Notes under the pieces: generated by a model | Database searches by the model: none | Told to the model about the DNA's origin: nothing | What the model saw: only the letters and a program-made list of their open reading frames with translations | Translations under genes and position numbers: made by a program | Shown here: positions 1 to 8,329 of the stretch, piece by piece | Position numbering within the stretch: the first letter of the stretch is position 1 | How the letters are laid out: every line of letters starts with the position of its first letter | NCBI GenBank assembly: GCA_903832005.1 | Contig: CAIKZO010000063.1 | Location: 1 to 42,853, forward strand | Reading direction: 5' to 3' | Origin: Enhydrobacter aerosaccus | Lineage (GTDB): Bacteria; Pseudomonadota; Alphaproteobacteria; Reyranellales; Reyranellaceae | DNA: 42,853 bases

Positions 1-141
1 GTCAAGGATGCCCTGGTGCGCGAAGGCGTGCCGGCAACGGCGATCTCGGTCATCGGCAAGGGCGAGACCCAGCCGCTGGTGCAGACGGCCGATGGCGTCC
101 GCGAGCCGCAGAACCGCCGCGTCGAGATCGTGATCCAGTAA
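1..141 (+). CDS. OmpA-family outer membrane protein, C-terminal fragment
   Basis: Only the last 46 codons are present; the gene begins upstream of the window. The frame reads GKGETQPLV and then REPQNRRVEI before a TAA stop. This is the end of an OmpA-like peptidoglycan-binding domain, in which the NRRVEI strand closes the fold. Family members sit in the outer membrane, often as lipoproteins, and bind peptidoglycan. The fragment is very similar to the same segment of the OmpA lipoprotein at 37563-38252, but this copy stops right after the domain and lacks that protein's C-terminal extension of about 70 residues. A strong terminator follows 24 bases later. The family call is secure; the exact role is not. 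Confidence 0.9.
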   Translation, partial: VKDALVREGVPATAISVIGKGETQPLVQTADGVREPQNRRVEIVIQ

Positions 142-165
142 GCTTCGGAACTTACGTTCCAACAG

Positions 166-195
166 AAAGGCGGCCTTCGGGCCGCCTTTTTTGTT
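166..195 (+). terminator. Rho-independent terminator after the OmpA fragment
   Basis: A perfect 10-bp stem (166-175 with 180-189) has a TTCG tetraloop and runs into a T-rich tract. The left arm begins AAAGGCGG. A terminator with a nearly identical AAAGGCGG arm follows the second OmpA gene, at 38285-38313. Confidence 0.9.
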
Positions 196-318
196 GGTCG
201 AATACTCATGTTCGCTAGGCGACGCGATAGGCGCTTCCGGTCTGGCGAAAGATTGTTCTAGTGTTCAACCCGCGCGAGGCGCGCCGTGGGAGTCGGGCTC
301 GGTGGACAAAGGGAAGAA

Positions 319-747
319 ATGAAACTGCTGCTCATTCAGGGCGCCAACATGGAGCACCTGGGCCGCCGCCAGCCGGAGCTGTACGGCACGACAACCGCCA
401 AGGAACTCGATTCCATGGTGCGTCGCCGGGCGCGCGAGCTCGGCGTATCGATCGACATCCTCTACACCAACACCGAGGGCGAAGCGGTGACGGCGATCTA
501 CAAAGCCGAGCGGGCCGCGATCGACGGCATCATCTTCAACCCCGCAGGCTTTCTCCATGCCGGTCACGCCCTGCGCGACTGCCTGCGCTCGATCCAGGCG
601 CCGGCCATAGAAGTGCACATCACCAACATCGAAAAGCGTGGCTACGGTTCGATCACGTCCGAAGCTGCAGTCGGTATGATCGCGGGTTTCGGCGTGCAGT
701 CCTATATTCTCGCGATCGACGCGATGGCGACGCGCCTCAAGGGGTGA
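319..747 (+). CDS. Type II 3-dehydroquinate dehydratase-like protein
   Basis: The 142-residue product has the length and flavodoxin-like layout of type II dehydroquinases (AroQ), which dehydrate 3-dehydroquinate in the cytoplasm for shikimate synthesis or quinate breakdown. Seen here: N10 in the QGAN version of the NGPN motif, arginines 16-17 and Y22 of the lid loop, NTEGE at 51-55, N74, H80, and EVHITN around H100. Departures from the family: NPGAYTH reads NPAGFLH, and the segment after H100 is about four residues short and lacks the usual FRHHS, which carries a substrate-binding arginine. The enzyme may therefore use another substrate. The ATG at 319 was chosen because AAAGGGAAG lies just upstream and the protein then begins like the family. 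It stands alone before the phosphate transporter gene. Confidence 0.75.
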   Translation: MKLLLIQGANMEHLGRRQPELYGTTTAKELDSMVRRRARELGVSIDILYTNTEGEAVTAIYKAERAAIDGIIFNPAGFLHAGHALRDCLRSIQAPAIEVHITNIEKRGYGSITSEAAVGMIAGFGVQSYILAIDAMATRLKG

Positions 748-826
748 GCTGTCTCCTCCCTGTCTCAGTTCTGTAATCCGTGACGGCTATGACTTCCCCC
801 GGACGAATTGGGAATCGGGGGACTAC

Positions 827-2431
827 ATGAGCGACCACGCAATCAAATCAACTCATCCGTTGGGGGCCTCGCACTCCACAGGATGGATCGCCAAGGCGGG
901 CCCATTGGTGGCCATCGGCGTTCTCCTGGCCGGGGCGATCTACGCCATCTCGGCTCTGGTGGGCGACCTCGAGGCCGCGCCTTCGGCCGGCTTCATGATC
1001 TATCTGCTGCTCGGCCTCGCGCTGCTGATCGCGCTGGGCTTCGAATTCGTGAACGGCTTCCACGATACCGCCAACGCCGTTGCGACCGTCATCTACACCC
1101 ACTCCATGCCGGCACACTTCGCGGTGATCTGGTCGGGCTTCTTCAACTTCCTGGGCGTGCTGCTGTCCACAGGCGCGGTCGCCTTCGGCATCATCTCGCT
1201 CCTGCCGGTCGAGCTGATCCTGCAGGTCGGCAGCAATGCCGGCTTCGCCATGGTCTTCGCGCTGCTGATCGCGGCGATCATCTGGAACCTCGGCACCTGG
1301 TACTACGGCATCCCGAACTCGAGCTCGCATGCCTTGATCGGCTCGATCATCGGTGTCGGCCTGATGAACCAGATCATGGCTCCCAGCGGCAGTGGCACCA
1401 GCGGCGTTGACTGGGACCAGGCGCTGGGCGTCGGCAAGTCGCTGCTGTTCTCGCCGCTCGCGGGCTTTTTCCTCGCAGGCCTGCTGCTGCTGGTCGCCAA
1501 GAAGCTGATCCGCGTTCCGGCGCTCTACAAGCCGCCGGTCGACGGCGCGCCGCCGCCGCTGTGGATTCGCGCCCTGCTGATCTTCACCTGCACGGGCGTC
1601 AGCTTTGCGCACGGCTCGAACGACGGTCAGAAGGGCATGGGCCTGATCATGCTGATCCTGATCGGCACGGTGCCCACGACCTACGCGCTGAACCACGCCC
1701 TGCCGACTGCCTATGTCGGTGAGTTCCAAACAGCCTCGACCAACGCCGCGAAGGTGATCAACGCCAAGGGCGCGGGCTACAGCGTGCTCGGCAATCCGCG
1801 TCCGGCCGTGACGCTCTACGTCGCCCAGCACGCCGTGAGCGAAGGCACCTACCCGTCGCTCGCCGTCCTGGTCGGCGAGATCTCGGATCAGGTGAAGCAG
1901 TTCGGATCGTTGGCCAATGTGCCCGTCAAGCAGGTCGGCAACACGCGTAACGACATGTACCTCACCTCGGAGGCGCTGCGCCTGCTGATGAAGGACAAGG
2001 AAGCCGAACTGTCCAAGGACGACGTCGCTACGTTGAATGCCTACAAGAAGGCGCTCGACACCGGCACCAAGTTCATCCCGACCTGGGTCAAGGTGGCCGT
2101 CGCCATCGCGCTCGGCCTCGGCACGATGGTGGGCTGGAAGCGCATCGTCGTCACCGTCGGCGAGAAGATCGGCAAGGAACACCTGACGTACGGTCAGGGC
2201 GCCTCGGCCGAACTCGTCGCGATGGGCCTGATCACCGCGGCCGACGGCTACGGCCTGCCGGTCAGCACCACGCACGTGCTGTCGTCCGGCGTCGCCGGCA
2301 CGATGGCAGCCAACGGATCAGGCCTGCAGATGAGCACCCTGCGCAACATGGCGCTGGCCTGGGTCATGACCCTGCCGGCCGCCATCGTGCTCTCGGGCTC
2401 GCTGTTCGCGCTCTTCCGCTACCTCTTCTAG
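827..2431 (+). CDS. pit: PiT-family inorganic phosphate transporter
   Basis: The 534-residue inner-membrane protein is a low-affinity phosphate (metal-phosphate) symporter of the PiT/PHO4 family. The two inverted signature segments are clear: GFEFVNGFHDTANAVAT near residues 65-81 and FAHGSNDGQKGMGL near 260-273. Many hydrophobic helices are visible, with a final hydrophobic helix ending at FRYLF. A long hydrophilic stretch at roughly 290-420 separates the two halves, and the N-terminus carries a short polar leader. The ATG follows a GGGG ribosome-binding site at 817-821. It is a single-gene unit closed by a strong hairpin, with no regulator (PhoU-like/DUF47) beside it. Confidence 0.95.
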   Translation: MSDHAIKSTHPLGASHSTGWIAKAGPLVAIGVLLAGAIYAISALVGDLEAAPSAGFMIYLLLGLALLIALGFEFVNGFHDTANAVATVIYTHSMPAHFAVIWSGFFNFLGVLLSTGAVAFGIISLLPVELILQVGSNAGFAMVFALLIAAIIWNLGTWYYGIPNSSSHALIGSIIGVGLMNQIMAPSGSGTSGVDWDQALGVGKSLLFSPLAGFFLAGLLLLVAKKLIRVPALYKPPVDGAPPPLWIRALLIFTCTGVSFAHGSNDGQKGMGLIMLILIGTVPTTYALNHALPTAYVGEFQTASTNAAKVINAKGAGYSVLGNPRPAVTLYVAQHAVSEGTYPSLAVLVGEISDQVKQFGSLANVPVKQVGNTRNDMYLTSEALRLLMKDKEAELSKDDVATLNAYKKALDTGTKFIPTWVKVAVAIALGLGTMVGWKRIVVTVGEKIGKEHLTYGQGASAELVAMGLITAADGYGLPVSTTHVLSSGVAGTMAANGSGLQMSTLRNMALAWVMTLPAAIVLSGSLFALFRYLF

Positions 2432-2446
2432 TCGAGCAAACGATCC

Positions 2447-2489
2447 GCGGCCGGCCGATCCCTGAGGGGAACGGCCGGCCGCTTTCGTT
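2447..2489. terminator. Terminator hairpin between convergent genes
   Basis: A perfect 10-bp inverted repeat (GCGGCCGGCC at 2447-2456, GGCCGGCCGC at 2473-2482) with a 16-base loop is followed by TTTCGTTT on the plus strand. It ends the pit gene. Because the stem is symmetric it may also serve the minus-strand DUF1194 gene, which stops at 2490. Confidence 0.85.
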
Positions 2490-3356
2490 TCAGTCCGGCG
2501 ACGCGCCGAAGCGCTTTTGCCAGAACTCCCGGCTGCGGCGTTCGCCGACGTCGCAGCCGGGCTCGTAACCAGGGCGGACGAATTTGGTGTAGTCGGTCTC
2601 GGCCGATTCATGCCGCCCCGACTGCGCGAGCTGGACACCGGGCTTCATGACACGCGGCGACACGTCCGCGACCTCCTGCAGCAGCTTCTTGCGCACGGCA
2701 CGGGGGAAATCCTCGAAGCTGCGTGCCACCTCGACGAACGATCGCGGGCCGCCGGTCACGCAGTGCAGGTAATACTCGTCGAGGTCTTCCTCGGCCGGAA
2801 AGCCGAACGGATTGGGTCGGCCGTTCATGATCGGCAGGCCGTTGATCGCAATGCGCTCCTTCAGCGCCTCGAAACGCATGTCGGTGACCAAGCCGCCGTC
2901 GTTGTTCGAGCCGTCGCCCGAGATATCGAGAACTTTTCGTGCGGGCTCGTAGGGCGAGCGGCCGAACAGCGGGATGGCATAGCGGATGGCGCCGCTGATC
3001 GAGGTGCGGCGCGCGATCGAGATCGGCGAGTCCGCCAGCCGCTGGGCAAAGGCCGCGATCGCTTCCTCGCTGTCGAGCAAGGTCCAGTCGATCAGCAGCT
3101 TCTGCATCCACGAGTCGGACCATTCGTAGTAGGCGACGGCGATGCGTCCGTTGGCGCCACCCAGGATCGCCTTCACGATGACGGGATCGCGGAAAGCGTC
3201 GACATAGCCCTGGCGCTGCAGATGCGCCTCGTCGGGATCTATACTGCCGGAGATGTCGATGGCGAGCGCCAGCGCGAGATCGACATCCTTCTTGTCTTGC
3301 GCCTGCGCGGGCAGGGCGGCGATGAGAAGGGCGAACAGGCAGGCGAGAGGACGCAT
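2490..3356 (-). CDS. DUF1194 (von Willebrand A-like) secreted protein
   Basis: The 288-residue product begins with a Sec signal peptide (about residues 1-20, ending PAQAQ). A von Willebrand A-like fold with a DISGS metal-binding (MIDAS) motif follows at 34-38, then YEWSDSW and DISGDGSNN. This is the pattern of the DUF1194 family, periplasmic or secreted proteins of unknown function common in alphaproteobacteria. The ATG at 3354-3356 was chosen because GGAG lies seven bases before it and the signal peptide starts there. A longer frame to 3443 would hide the signal peptide. It is divergent from the acyl-CoA dehydrogenase stub at 3456, with about 100 bases between them. Family call secure, function unknown. 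Confidence 0.88.
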   Translation of the reverse strand: MRPLACLFALLIAALPAQAQDKKDVDLALALAIDISGSIDPDEAHLQRQGYVDAFRDPVIVKAILGGANGRIAVAYYEWSDSWMQKLLIDWTLLDSEEAIAAFAQRLADSPISIARRTSISGAIRYAIPLFGRSPYEPARKVLDISGDGSNNDGGLVTDMRFEALKERIAINGLPIMNGRPNPFGFPAEEDLDEYYLHCVTGGPRSFVEVARSFEDFPRAVRKKLLQEVADVSPRVMKPGVQLAQSGRHESAETDYTKFVRPGYEPGCDVGERRSREFWQKRFGASPD

Positions 3357-3455
3357 CGGCGATCTCCGCGGGGGCTGCTGACGGCGAGGCAAAAACCATA
3401 CCGCCGGGCAGGCACCCCTGCTAGCCTCGGGCAAAGGAAGCATCGGAGGAAACCC

Positions 3456-3554
3456 ATGGATCTGAGCCTCAGCCCTCAGGATCAGGCCTTTCGCGACGAG
3501 GTCCGCCGCTTCCTTGACGAAAATTTGACTGAGGATTTGCGCGAGGTCGCTTGA
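3456..3554 (+). pseudogene. Truncated acyl-CoA dehydrogenase N-terminus
   Basis: A well-formed GGAGGA ribosome-binding site precedes an ATG, and the 32-codon frame begins MDLSLSPQDQAFRDEVRRFL and ends at TGA. This matches the N-terminal helices of COG1960 acyl-CoA dehydrogenases, which are normally near 380-400 residues. None of the FAD- or substrate-binding parts follow, because the stop gene of the opposite-strand operon starts at 3567. The stub is therefore best read as a gene cut off by a deletion or rearrangement whose junction lies near 3540-3567. A new function as a short peptide cannot be excluded. Confidence 0.75.
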
Positions 3555-3566
3555 AACGGATGGTTC

Positions 3567-4151
3567 TCACGATTTGAGGCATCGAGCCACGGCGCTGTCC
3601 TTGTCGGCGATCAATCCGCCGTTCGAGGCGCGCTCGCGGCCGAAAACCAGCCACGCGTCGTCGGGCGAGCCGAGCGTCTGGTCGACGACGACCTTGTCGG
3701 GGAACTGTTCGGCGTATTCGAGATAGACCAGCGCCGAATCGAATTCGCCCGCCAGCAGGCGCTGCCAGATCTGCACGATCGAGCCGTCGGGCTCGGCGAT
3801 CACCTCGGACCACCTGGCGGTGTCGGCGTAATCGAGCGTGGGGGTGAGCAAGCCCAGGCTTCGTGGCTGGGCGACGTCCTTGCGCGTGACCACGGCCAGC
3901 GGCTTGCTGGGCGAGATGAAGGTGTCGACGATGAACAGGCTGCGGAAGTGGCGGCCGGTGATGGCCGGCGCATCGGCATGGACGCTGCACAGGATGAAGT
4001 AGTCGGCTTTCCCCTGCAGCACGCGCTCGGCGCCTTGCTCCGGCCGGTCGACGAAGGTCAGCGCCTCCGGCCCGAGCCCATGGAATCCCAGGTATCTCCG
4101 TGCGACGAGGTCGTGATTGGTGCCCGGTCCCATGGTGACGAAGGTCTTCAT
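3567..4151 (-). CDS. BacA/prephenate-dehydratase-like protein
   Basis: The 194-residue protein has no signal peptide. It starts FVTMGPGTNHDLVARRYL, like the GPxGTxS opening of prephenate dehydratase and of BacA-type prephenate decarboxylases. Other shared features are a middle strand LAVVTRKD, a helix-strand unit GEFDSALVYLEYAEQF, and an end strand AWLVFGRE. The fold is probably a periplasmic-binding-protein type II domain used inside the cell. Catalysis versus ligand sensing cannot be decided from the sequence. Its start overlaps the stop of the HDAC-like gene by four bases (ATGA at 4148-4151), so the two are probably co-translated. It is the last gene of the transporter operon. Confidence 0.55.
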   Translation of the reverse strand: MKTFVTMGPGTNHDLVARRYLGFHGLGPEALTFVDRPEQGAERVLQGKADYFILCSVHADAPAITGRHFRSLFIVDTFISPSKPLAVVTRKDVAQPRSLGLLTPTLDYADTARWSEVIAEPDGSIVQIWQRLLAGEFDSALVYLEYAEQFPDKVVVDQTLGSPDDAWLVFGRERASNGGLIADKDSAVARCLKS

Positions 4152-5191
4152 GCGCCAAGTCCTCCGATGAAGGCATCGAGGCAGTCGCCGATGGCGTCGA
4201 TGGCGTAGCCGCCTTCCTGCACCGCCAGGGTGGGCAAGCCGAGTGCGCGAACCTTTCGGGCGATGACGCCGAAATCGGCTGCGTCCAATTTCAGCAGGCC
4301 AACTGGATCGTTCCGGTGTGCATCGAAGCCAACGGCCACGACAAGGGCTTCAGCCTCGAAGGTCTTGATGCGCTCCAACGCCGTCTCCAGTGACGCCGTC
4401 AGGACGCTACCGTCCGAGCCGATCTCCAGCGGCAGGTTGAGGTTGAAGCCGGCGCCCGAGCCGTGCCCGGTCTCATGCGCGTAGCCGGTGAAGAAGGGAT
4501 AGGCCTTGGCCGGGTTGGCATGGATCGAGACGGTGAGCACGTCGTCGCGATTGTAGAAAATCTGCTGGGTGCCGTCGCCGTGATGCACGTCGATGTCGAG
4601 GACCGCGATCTTGGCGAAGCGTTGCCGCAGATGATGCGCCGCGATGGCGGTGTTGTTGAGGAAGCAGAGGCCTGCCGCGCGATCGGTGCGGGCGTGGTGC
4701 CCCGAGGGGCGGCAGAGCGCGTAGGCCGTCCCGTCGCCGGCGACGATTGCGGCAGCCGCCGAGACGGCCGTCTCGCACGACCGCAGGCTCGACAGCCAGG
4801 TGTGCGGTCCCATCGGGGCCGAGAGGTCGCCGAGATACCAGCCGACCTGACCCACGACGCTTTCGGCCGGGCAGGGCGGGCGGGAAACCTCTTCAGGCCG
4901 TCCGCTCCAGTAGGGAAAGTAGTTCGGCCAGACCTCCGGGCCGTGGTTGGGTAGCAAGGACCAGCGTTCCCAGATGGTTTCGAGGAAGGTGACGTAGGTC
5001 GGCGTATGAACCGTCAGCGCGGCGGCCTTCCCGTGCGCTGCCGGCGTCTCCGGTGAGATGCCGTGCTTGTTCAGGGCGCCCAGCAGTCTCTCGGTGCGCA
5101 CCGGAAGGTCTTTGGCGGGAATGATCTTGCCGTAGCGCATCGACTGCAGCGGATCGTGGGTGGCTTGCTCAGGATGATAGAAGGCACGCAT
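4148..5191 (-). CDS. Histone deacetylase-family acetylpolyamine amidohydrolase
   Basis: The 347-residue protein is a zinc-dependent deacetylase of the arginase/HDAC fold, of the length usual for acetylpolyamine amidohydrolases (about 340). Visible motifs: RPSGHH (161-166) with the tandem histidines, DIDVHHGDGTQ (199-209), GFDAHRNDP (288-296) and QEGGY (325-329). By family comparison D201, H203 and D290 hold zinc and Y329 is the transition-state tyrosine, so it should be active. The likely reaction is hydrolysis of an N-acetyl amide in the cytoplasm. It lies seven bases after the binding-protein gene and overlaps the next gene by four, so the imported compound is probably its substrate. The exact substrate is inference. 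Confidence 0.88.
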   Translation of the reverse strand: MRAFYHPEQATHDPLQSMRYGKIIPAKDLPVRTERLLGALNKHGISPETPAAHGKAAALTVHTPTYVTFLETIWERWSLLPNHGPEVWPNYFPYWSGRPEEVSRPPCPAESVVGQVGWYLGDLSAPMGPHTWLSSLRSCETAVSAAAAIVAGDGTAYALCRPSGHHARTDRAAGLCFLNNTAIAAHHLRQRFAKIAVLDIDVHHGDGTQQIFYNRDDVLTVSIHANPAKAYPFFTGYAHETGHGSGAGFNLNLPLEIGSDGSVLTASLETALERIKTFEAEALVVAVGFDAHRNDPVGLLKLDAADFGVIARKVRALGLPTLAVQEGGYAIDAIGDCLDAFIGGLGA

Positions 5192-5198
5192 GGCGGTC

Positions 5199-6788
5199 TC
5201 ACTTCGCCAGATAGGCTTCGTCGAACGTATCGACGACGCCGAGGCCGGTGGTGATCACGTTGCGATAGCGCCGGTCGACGTAGGTCGGGAATTTCATCTC
5301 CAGGAGCCACGCGAGCGGCACGTCCTCCCATAGGATGTGTTGCACCTTGGAATAGAGCTGGCGTCGCTCATCGTCGCTGGTCGAGGCCTGGGCCTTTTCG
5401 AACAGGGCATCGACTTCCGGGTTGCTGTAGCCCATCGAGTTGTTGAACGGCACGCCCTTGCGGATATCGGCCGTCATGTAGCTATGCTCGAGGCGCGCCG
5501 CCGGGTCCGCATATTGATAGCCGTACGAAACGGTCATCTCGTATTCCCAGTCGGCAAGACGCTTCACCCAGCCGGCCGCATCTGTGGCGTCGAGAGTCAC
5601 CTGAATGCCGACCTTGCCCAGGGACTGGCGAATGTATTCGGCAAGCCGTGTCCAGACCTCGCCGTAAGGAAGCGGCATGAGGCGCAGCTTGACCCGCGTG
5701 CCATCGGTACCGCGATGCAGGCCCATCTCCTCCATCAACGCCTCGGCACGCGCGGGATTGAATGGCCGGGGCCGCAGGCTCGGGTCGAAATAGCGCGTGG
5801 AGCGCGCGAGAGGGCCCACCGCCACCTCGCCGAAACCGAACCATAGTTTGTCGCGAATGAAGGTGCGGTCGAGTGCGTAGAGGATGGCCTGCCGGAAACG
5901 CTTGTCGGCGAGCGGCCCGACACGGTGGTTGAGCTCGATCCACATCTGCGGCGAGAAGAATTCGTAGCCGCCTTTGACGAGCTCCAAGGTCGGCACGGCG
6001 GAGAGCCGCGCCACGTCGAAGAATTCGACGTCGTTGAAGCTCGCGAGCTGCACCTGGCCTGTTTCCAGCGCGACGGCGCGTGAGGCCGCGTCGGGAATGA
6101 TCTCGAACACGATCTCGTCGAGATAGGGCTTACTTGGCTTCCAATATTTGTCGTAGCGCGCCAGCCGGATGAAGCGGCCGCGCTGCCACTCGACGAAGCG
6201 GAAAGGGCCGGTGCCGATCGGCGCGGTGTTGGCCGGGTTCTTCCGAAAGTCGGTGCCTTCGTAGACATGGCGCGGCACGATTCCGCCGCCGATCACGTCG
6301 AGCGCATAGAGGAACGCCGGGAAGGGCTGCTTCAGCCGGAACACGACGGTCAGCGGATCCGGCGCACTGGCCTCGGCGATGACGGAGAAATTGCCGCGCG
6401 CGCGGGCGCTCAGTTCGGGCAGGAACTTGGTGATCGAGAAGACGACGTCGTCGGCGGAGAAGGGCTTGCCGTCGTGCCAGGTGACGTCGGGCTGCAGATG
6501 GAACGTCCAGACCAGGCCGTCGGCCGAAATCTCCCAGCTCTTTGCCAGCGCCGGCACCGGGTTGAGTTTGGCATCGTAGGTCAGCAGGCCTTGCAGGATT
6601 TTGCCGGCGACCAGCTGGACCGGCACCTGCGGGGCCAGTGCCATGCCGAGCGATGGCGGTTCCGGGTTCAGGATCACGTGCAGCGAGCCGCCCCGTGTCG
6701 GCGTGTCGGCCCGGGTGAGGGAGGGAAACACTGCCGTGGTCGTCGCGAGGGCGCCAGCGAGCGCCGATCGGCGGGAGAGAGGGATCAT
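5199..6788 (-). CDS. ABC transporter substrate-binding protein, family 5 (peptide/opine type)
   Basis: The 529-residue periplasmic protein begins with a twin-arginine-like signal (SRRSALAGAL, cut near TRADTP at about residue 28). The solute-binding family 5 pattern follows: GGSLHVILNPEPPSL, a Q/AKSWEIS..GLVWTFHLQPDVTWHDGKPFSADDVVFS region, and GTGPFRFVEW. Family members bind di- and oligopeptides, nickel, opines or polyamine conjugates. The ATG at 6786-6788 overlaps the stop of the ATPase gene. A longer open frame upstream lies inside that gene and was rejected. As the binding component it sets the importer's specificity, which cannot be read from sequence alone. Confidence 0.9.
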   Translation of the reverse strand: MIPLSRRSALAGALATTTAVFPSLTRADTPTRGGSLHVILNPEPPSLGMALAPQVPVQLVAGKILQGLLTYDAKLNPVPALAKSWEISADGLVWTFHLQPDVTWHDGKPFSADDVVFSITKFLPELSARARGNFSVIAEASAPDPLTVVFRLKQPFPAFLYALDVIGGGIVPRHVYEGTDFRKNPANTAPIGTGPFRFVEWQRGRFIRLARYDKYWKPSKPYLDEIVFEIIPDAASRAVALETGQVQLASFNDVEFFDVARLSAVPTLELVKGGYEFFSPQMWIELNHRVGPLADKRFRQAILYALDRTFIRDKLWFGFGEVAVGPLARSTRYFDPSLRPRPFNPARAEALMEEMGLHRGTDGTRVKLRLMPLPYGEVWTRLAEYIRQSLGKVGIQVTLDATDAAGWVKRLADWEYEMTVSYGYQYADPAARLEHSYMTADIRKGVPFNNSMGYSNPEVDALFEKAQASTSDDERRQLYSKVQHILWEDVPLAWLLEMKFPTYVDRRYRNVITTGLGVVDTFDEAYLAK

Positions 6789-8329
6789 GCGGAGGGCCTT
6801 TCTTCGGAATAGAGCGGGCGCCAGGCGGTGCCAGGCAGAGCGTCCAGCAGAGCCGCCGTCGCGGCATGGGTTGGATGGCGAAGGATGTCGGCCGTCGGGC
6901 CGATTTCGGCGATCCGGCCGCGATCGAGTACGGCGATTCGGTCGCACAGCCGCGCGGCGACGCGCAGGTCGTGGGTGACGAACAGGATGGAGAGGCCACG
7001 CTCGGCGCGCAGTCGTTCGAAGAGCTGCAGCACTTGGTCCTGGACCAGGACATCGAGCGCGGAGACCGGCTCGTCGGCCACGAGAAGGTCCGGGCCCGAC
7101 ATCAGGGCGCGCGCAATGGCCAGGCGCTGTCGTTGGCCGCCCGAGAATTCATGCGCATAGCGATCGAGAGCTACGTCGGGAACGCCGACCAGGGCGAGCT
7201 GCACGCGCGCCAATGCGGCGGCGTCGGGGGCGGAGAGCCCCGCGGCTTTGCCGGTGTCGATCAGCGTTGCGCCGATGGTGCGTCGTGGATTGAGCGAACC
7301 GTAGGGATCCTGGAACACCATCTGCGGCCGGCCGGTGCCTCGGATGGTGATGGTGCCGGAGGTCGGCCGCTCGAGCCCGACGACGCAGCGGCCGATGGTG
7401 GTCTTGCCCGATCCCGATTCACCGACAAGACCCAGGATCTCGCCACGCCCCACCGAAAAAGAGACGTCGTGCACGCCGGCGGTTCCGCGCCGGAACAGGC
7501 GCGACAGATGGCTCACTTCCGCGACGGGCCCCGACGCGGCGGCGCTCGCGCCGCGGCGGCCGACCGGAATGGCCGCGATCAGCTTCACGGTATAGGAATG
7601 CGCCGGCGCCCGGAGCACCTCTTGCGCGGGGCCCGTTTCGACCACCTTGCCGGCCTCGAGAACGACGACGCGGTCGGCGATCTCTGCCACGACGCCGAAA
7701 TCGTGTGTGACGAACAGTACGCCCATACCCCTCTCACGCTGGATGTCACGCAACAGGCGCAGGATTTGTGCTTGCGTCGTCACATCGAGGGCAGTGGTCG
7801 GCTCGTCGGCGATCAGCAGTGACGGACGGAGCGCGATCGCCATGGCGATCATCACGCGCTGGCGCTGTCCACCGGACAGACGGAACGGCCATTCGCGCGC
7901 GACGGCTTCAGGCAGGCCGGTGGCCGCGAGCAGACGCACCATCTCGGCCTGGGCGCTATGCCGATCGTGGCCGTGGTAGCGCAATGTCTCGGCGATCTGG
8001 TCGCCGACGCGCATCAGCGGATTGAGGGCCGTCATCGGCTCCTGGAAGATCATGCCGATCTCCGCGCCTCGGACTTGCCGCAGCTCGGCGCCCTTCAGGC
8101 GCAGCATGTCGCGGCCCTTGAAGCCGATGCGGCCTTCCGAGGCGAGCGCAGGCGGTAACAACCCCAGTATCGCTTGGGCCGTCAGCGACTTGCCGGAGCC
8201 CGAGGCGCCCACGAGACAGACGATCTCGCCCGCGTCAACGTCGAACGACAGATGCTCGACCGCCGCGGCGCGATCCGCGCCTGCCGGCAGGGCGATGGTG
8301 AGGTCGCGTATTTCCAGGAGGCCGGTCAT
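6785..8329 (-). CDS. ABC importer double ATPase (DppD-DppF fusion type)
   Basis: This 514-residue cytoplasmic protein contains two complete nucleotide-binding domains. The first has Walker A GASGSGKS at 41-48, the signature LSGGQRQR and Walker B LLIADEPT. The second has GESGSGKTT, FSGGQRQR and LLVADEPV. Such fused ATPases (YejF/DppDF-like) drive peptide-class importers with one gene instead of two. The linker between the domains (PVGRRGASAAASG) is alanine-rich. The ATG at 8327-8329 overlaps the stop of the permease gene, and the protein's own stop overlaps the start of the binding protein. No motif looks damaged. Confidence 0.93.
   Translation of the reverse strand: MTGLLEIRDLTIALPAGADRAAAVEHLSFDVDAGEIVCLVGASGSGKSLTAQAILGLLPPALASEGRIGFKGRDMLRLKGAELRQVRGAEIGMIFQEPMTALNPLMRVGDQIAETLRYHGHDRHSAQAEMVRLLAATGLPEAVAREWPFRLSGGQRQRVMIAMAIALRPSLLIADEPTTALDVTTQAQILRLLRDIQRERGMGVLFVTHDFGVVAEIADRVVVLEAGKVVETGPAQEVLRAPAHSYTVKLIAAIPVGRRGASAAASGPVAEVSHLSRLFRRGTAGVHDVSFSVGRGEILGLVGESGSGKTTIGRCVVGLERPTSGTITIRGTGRPQMVFQDPYGSLNPRRTIGATLIDTGKAAGLSAPDAAALARVQLALVGVPDVALDRYAHEFSGGQRQRLAIARALMSGPDLLVADEPVSALDVLVQDQVLQLFERLRAERGLSILFVTHDLRVAARLCDRIAVLDRGRIAEIGPTADILRHPTHAATAALLDALPGTAWRPLYSEERPSA

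Noticed and set aside
848..2275. Long minus-strand open frame opposite the pit gene
   Set aside because: It reads as arginine/aspartate/glutamine-rich low-complexity protein, typical of a frame opposite a high-GC gene. The plus-strand PiT motifs are decisive.
2517..3455. Plus-strand frame leading into the acyl-CoA dehydrogenase stub
   Set aside because: This part lies opposite the DUF1194 gene and has no homology-like motifs. Only the segment from the ATG at 3456 has a ribosome-binding site and dehydrogenase sequence.
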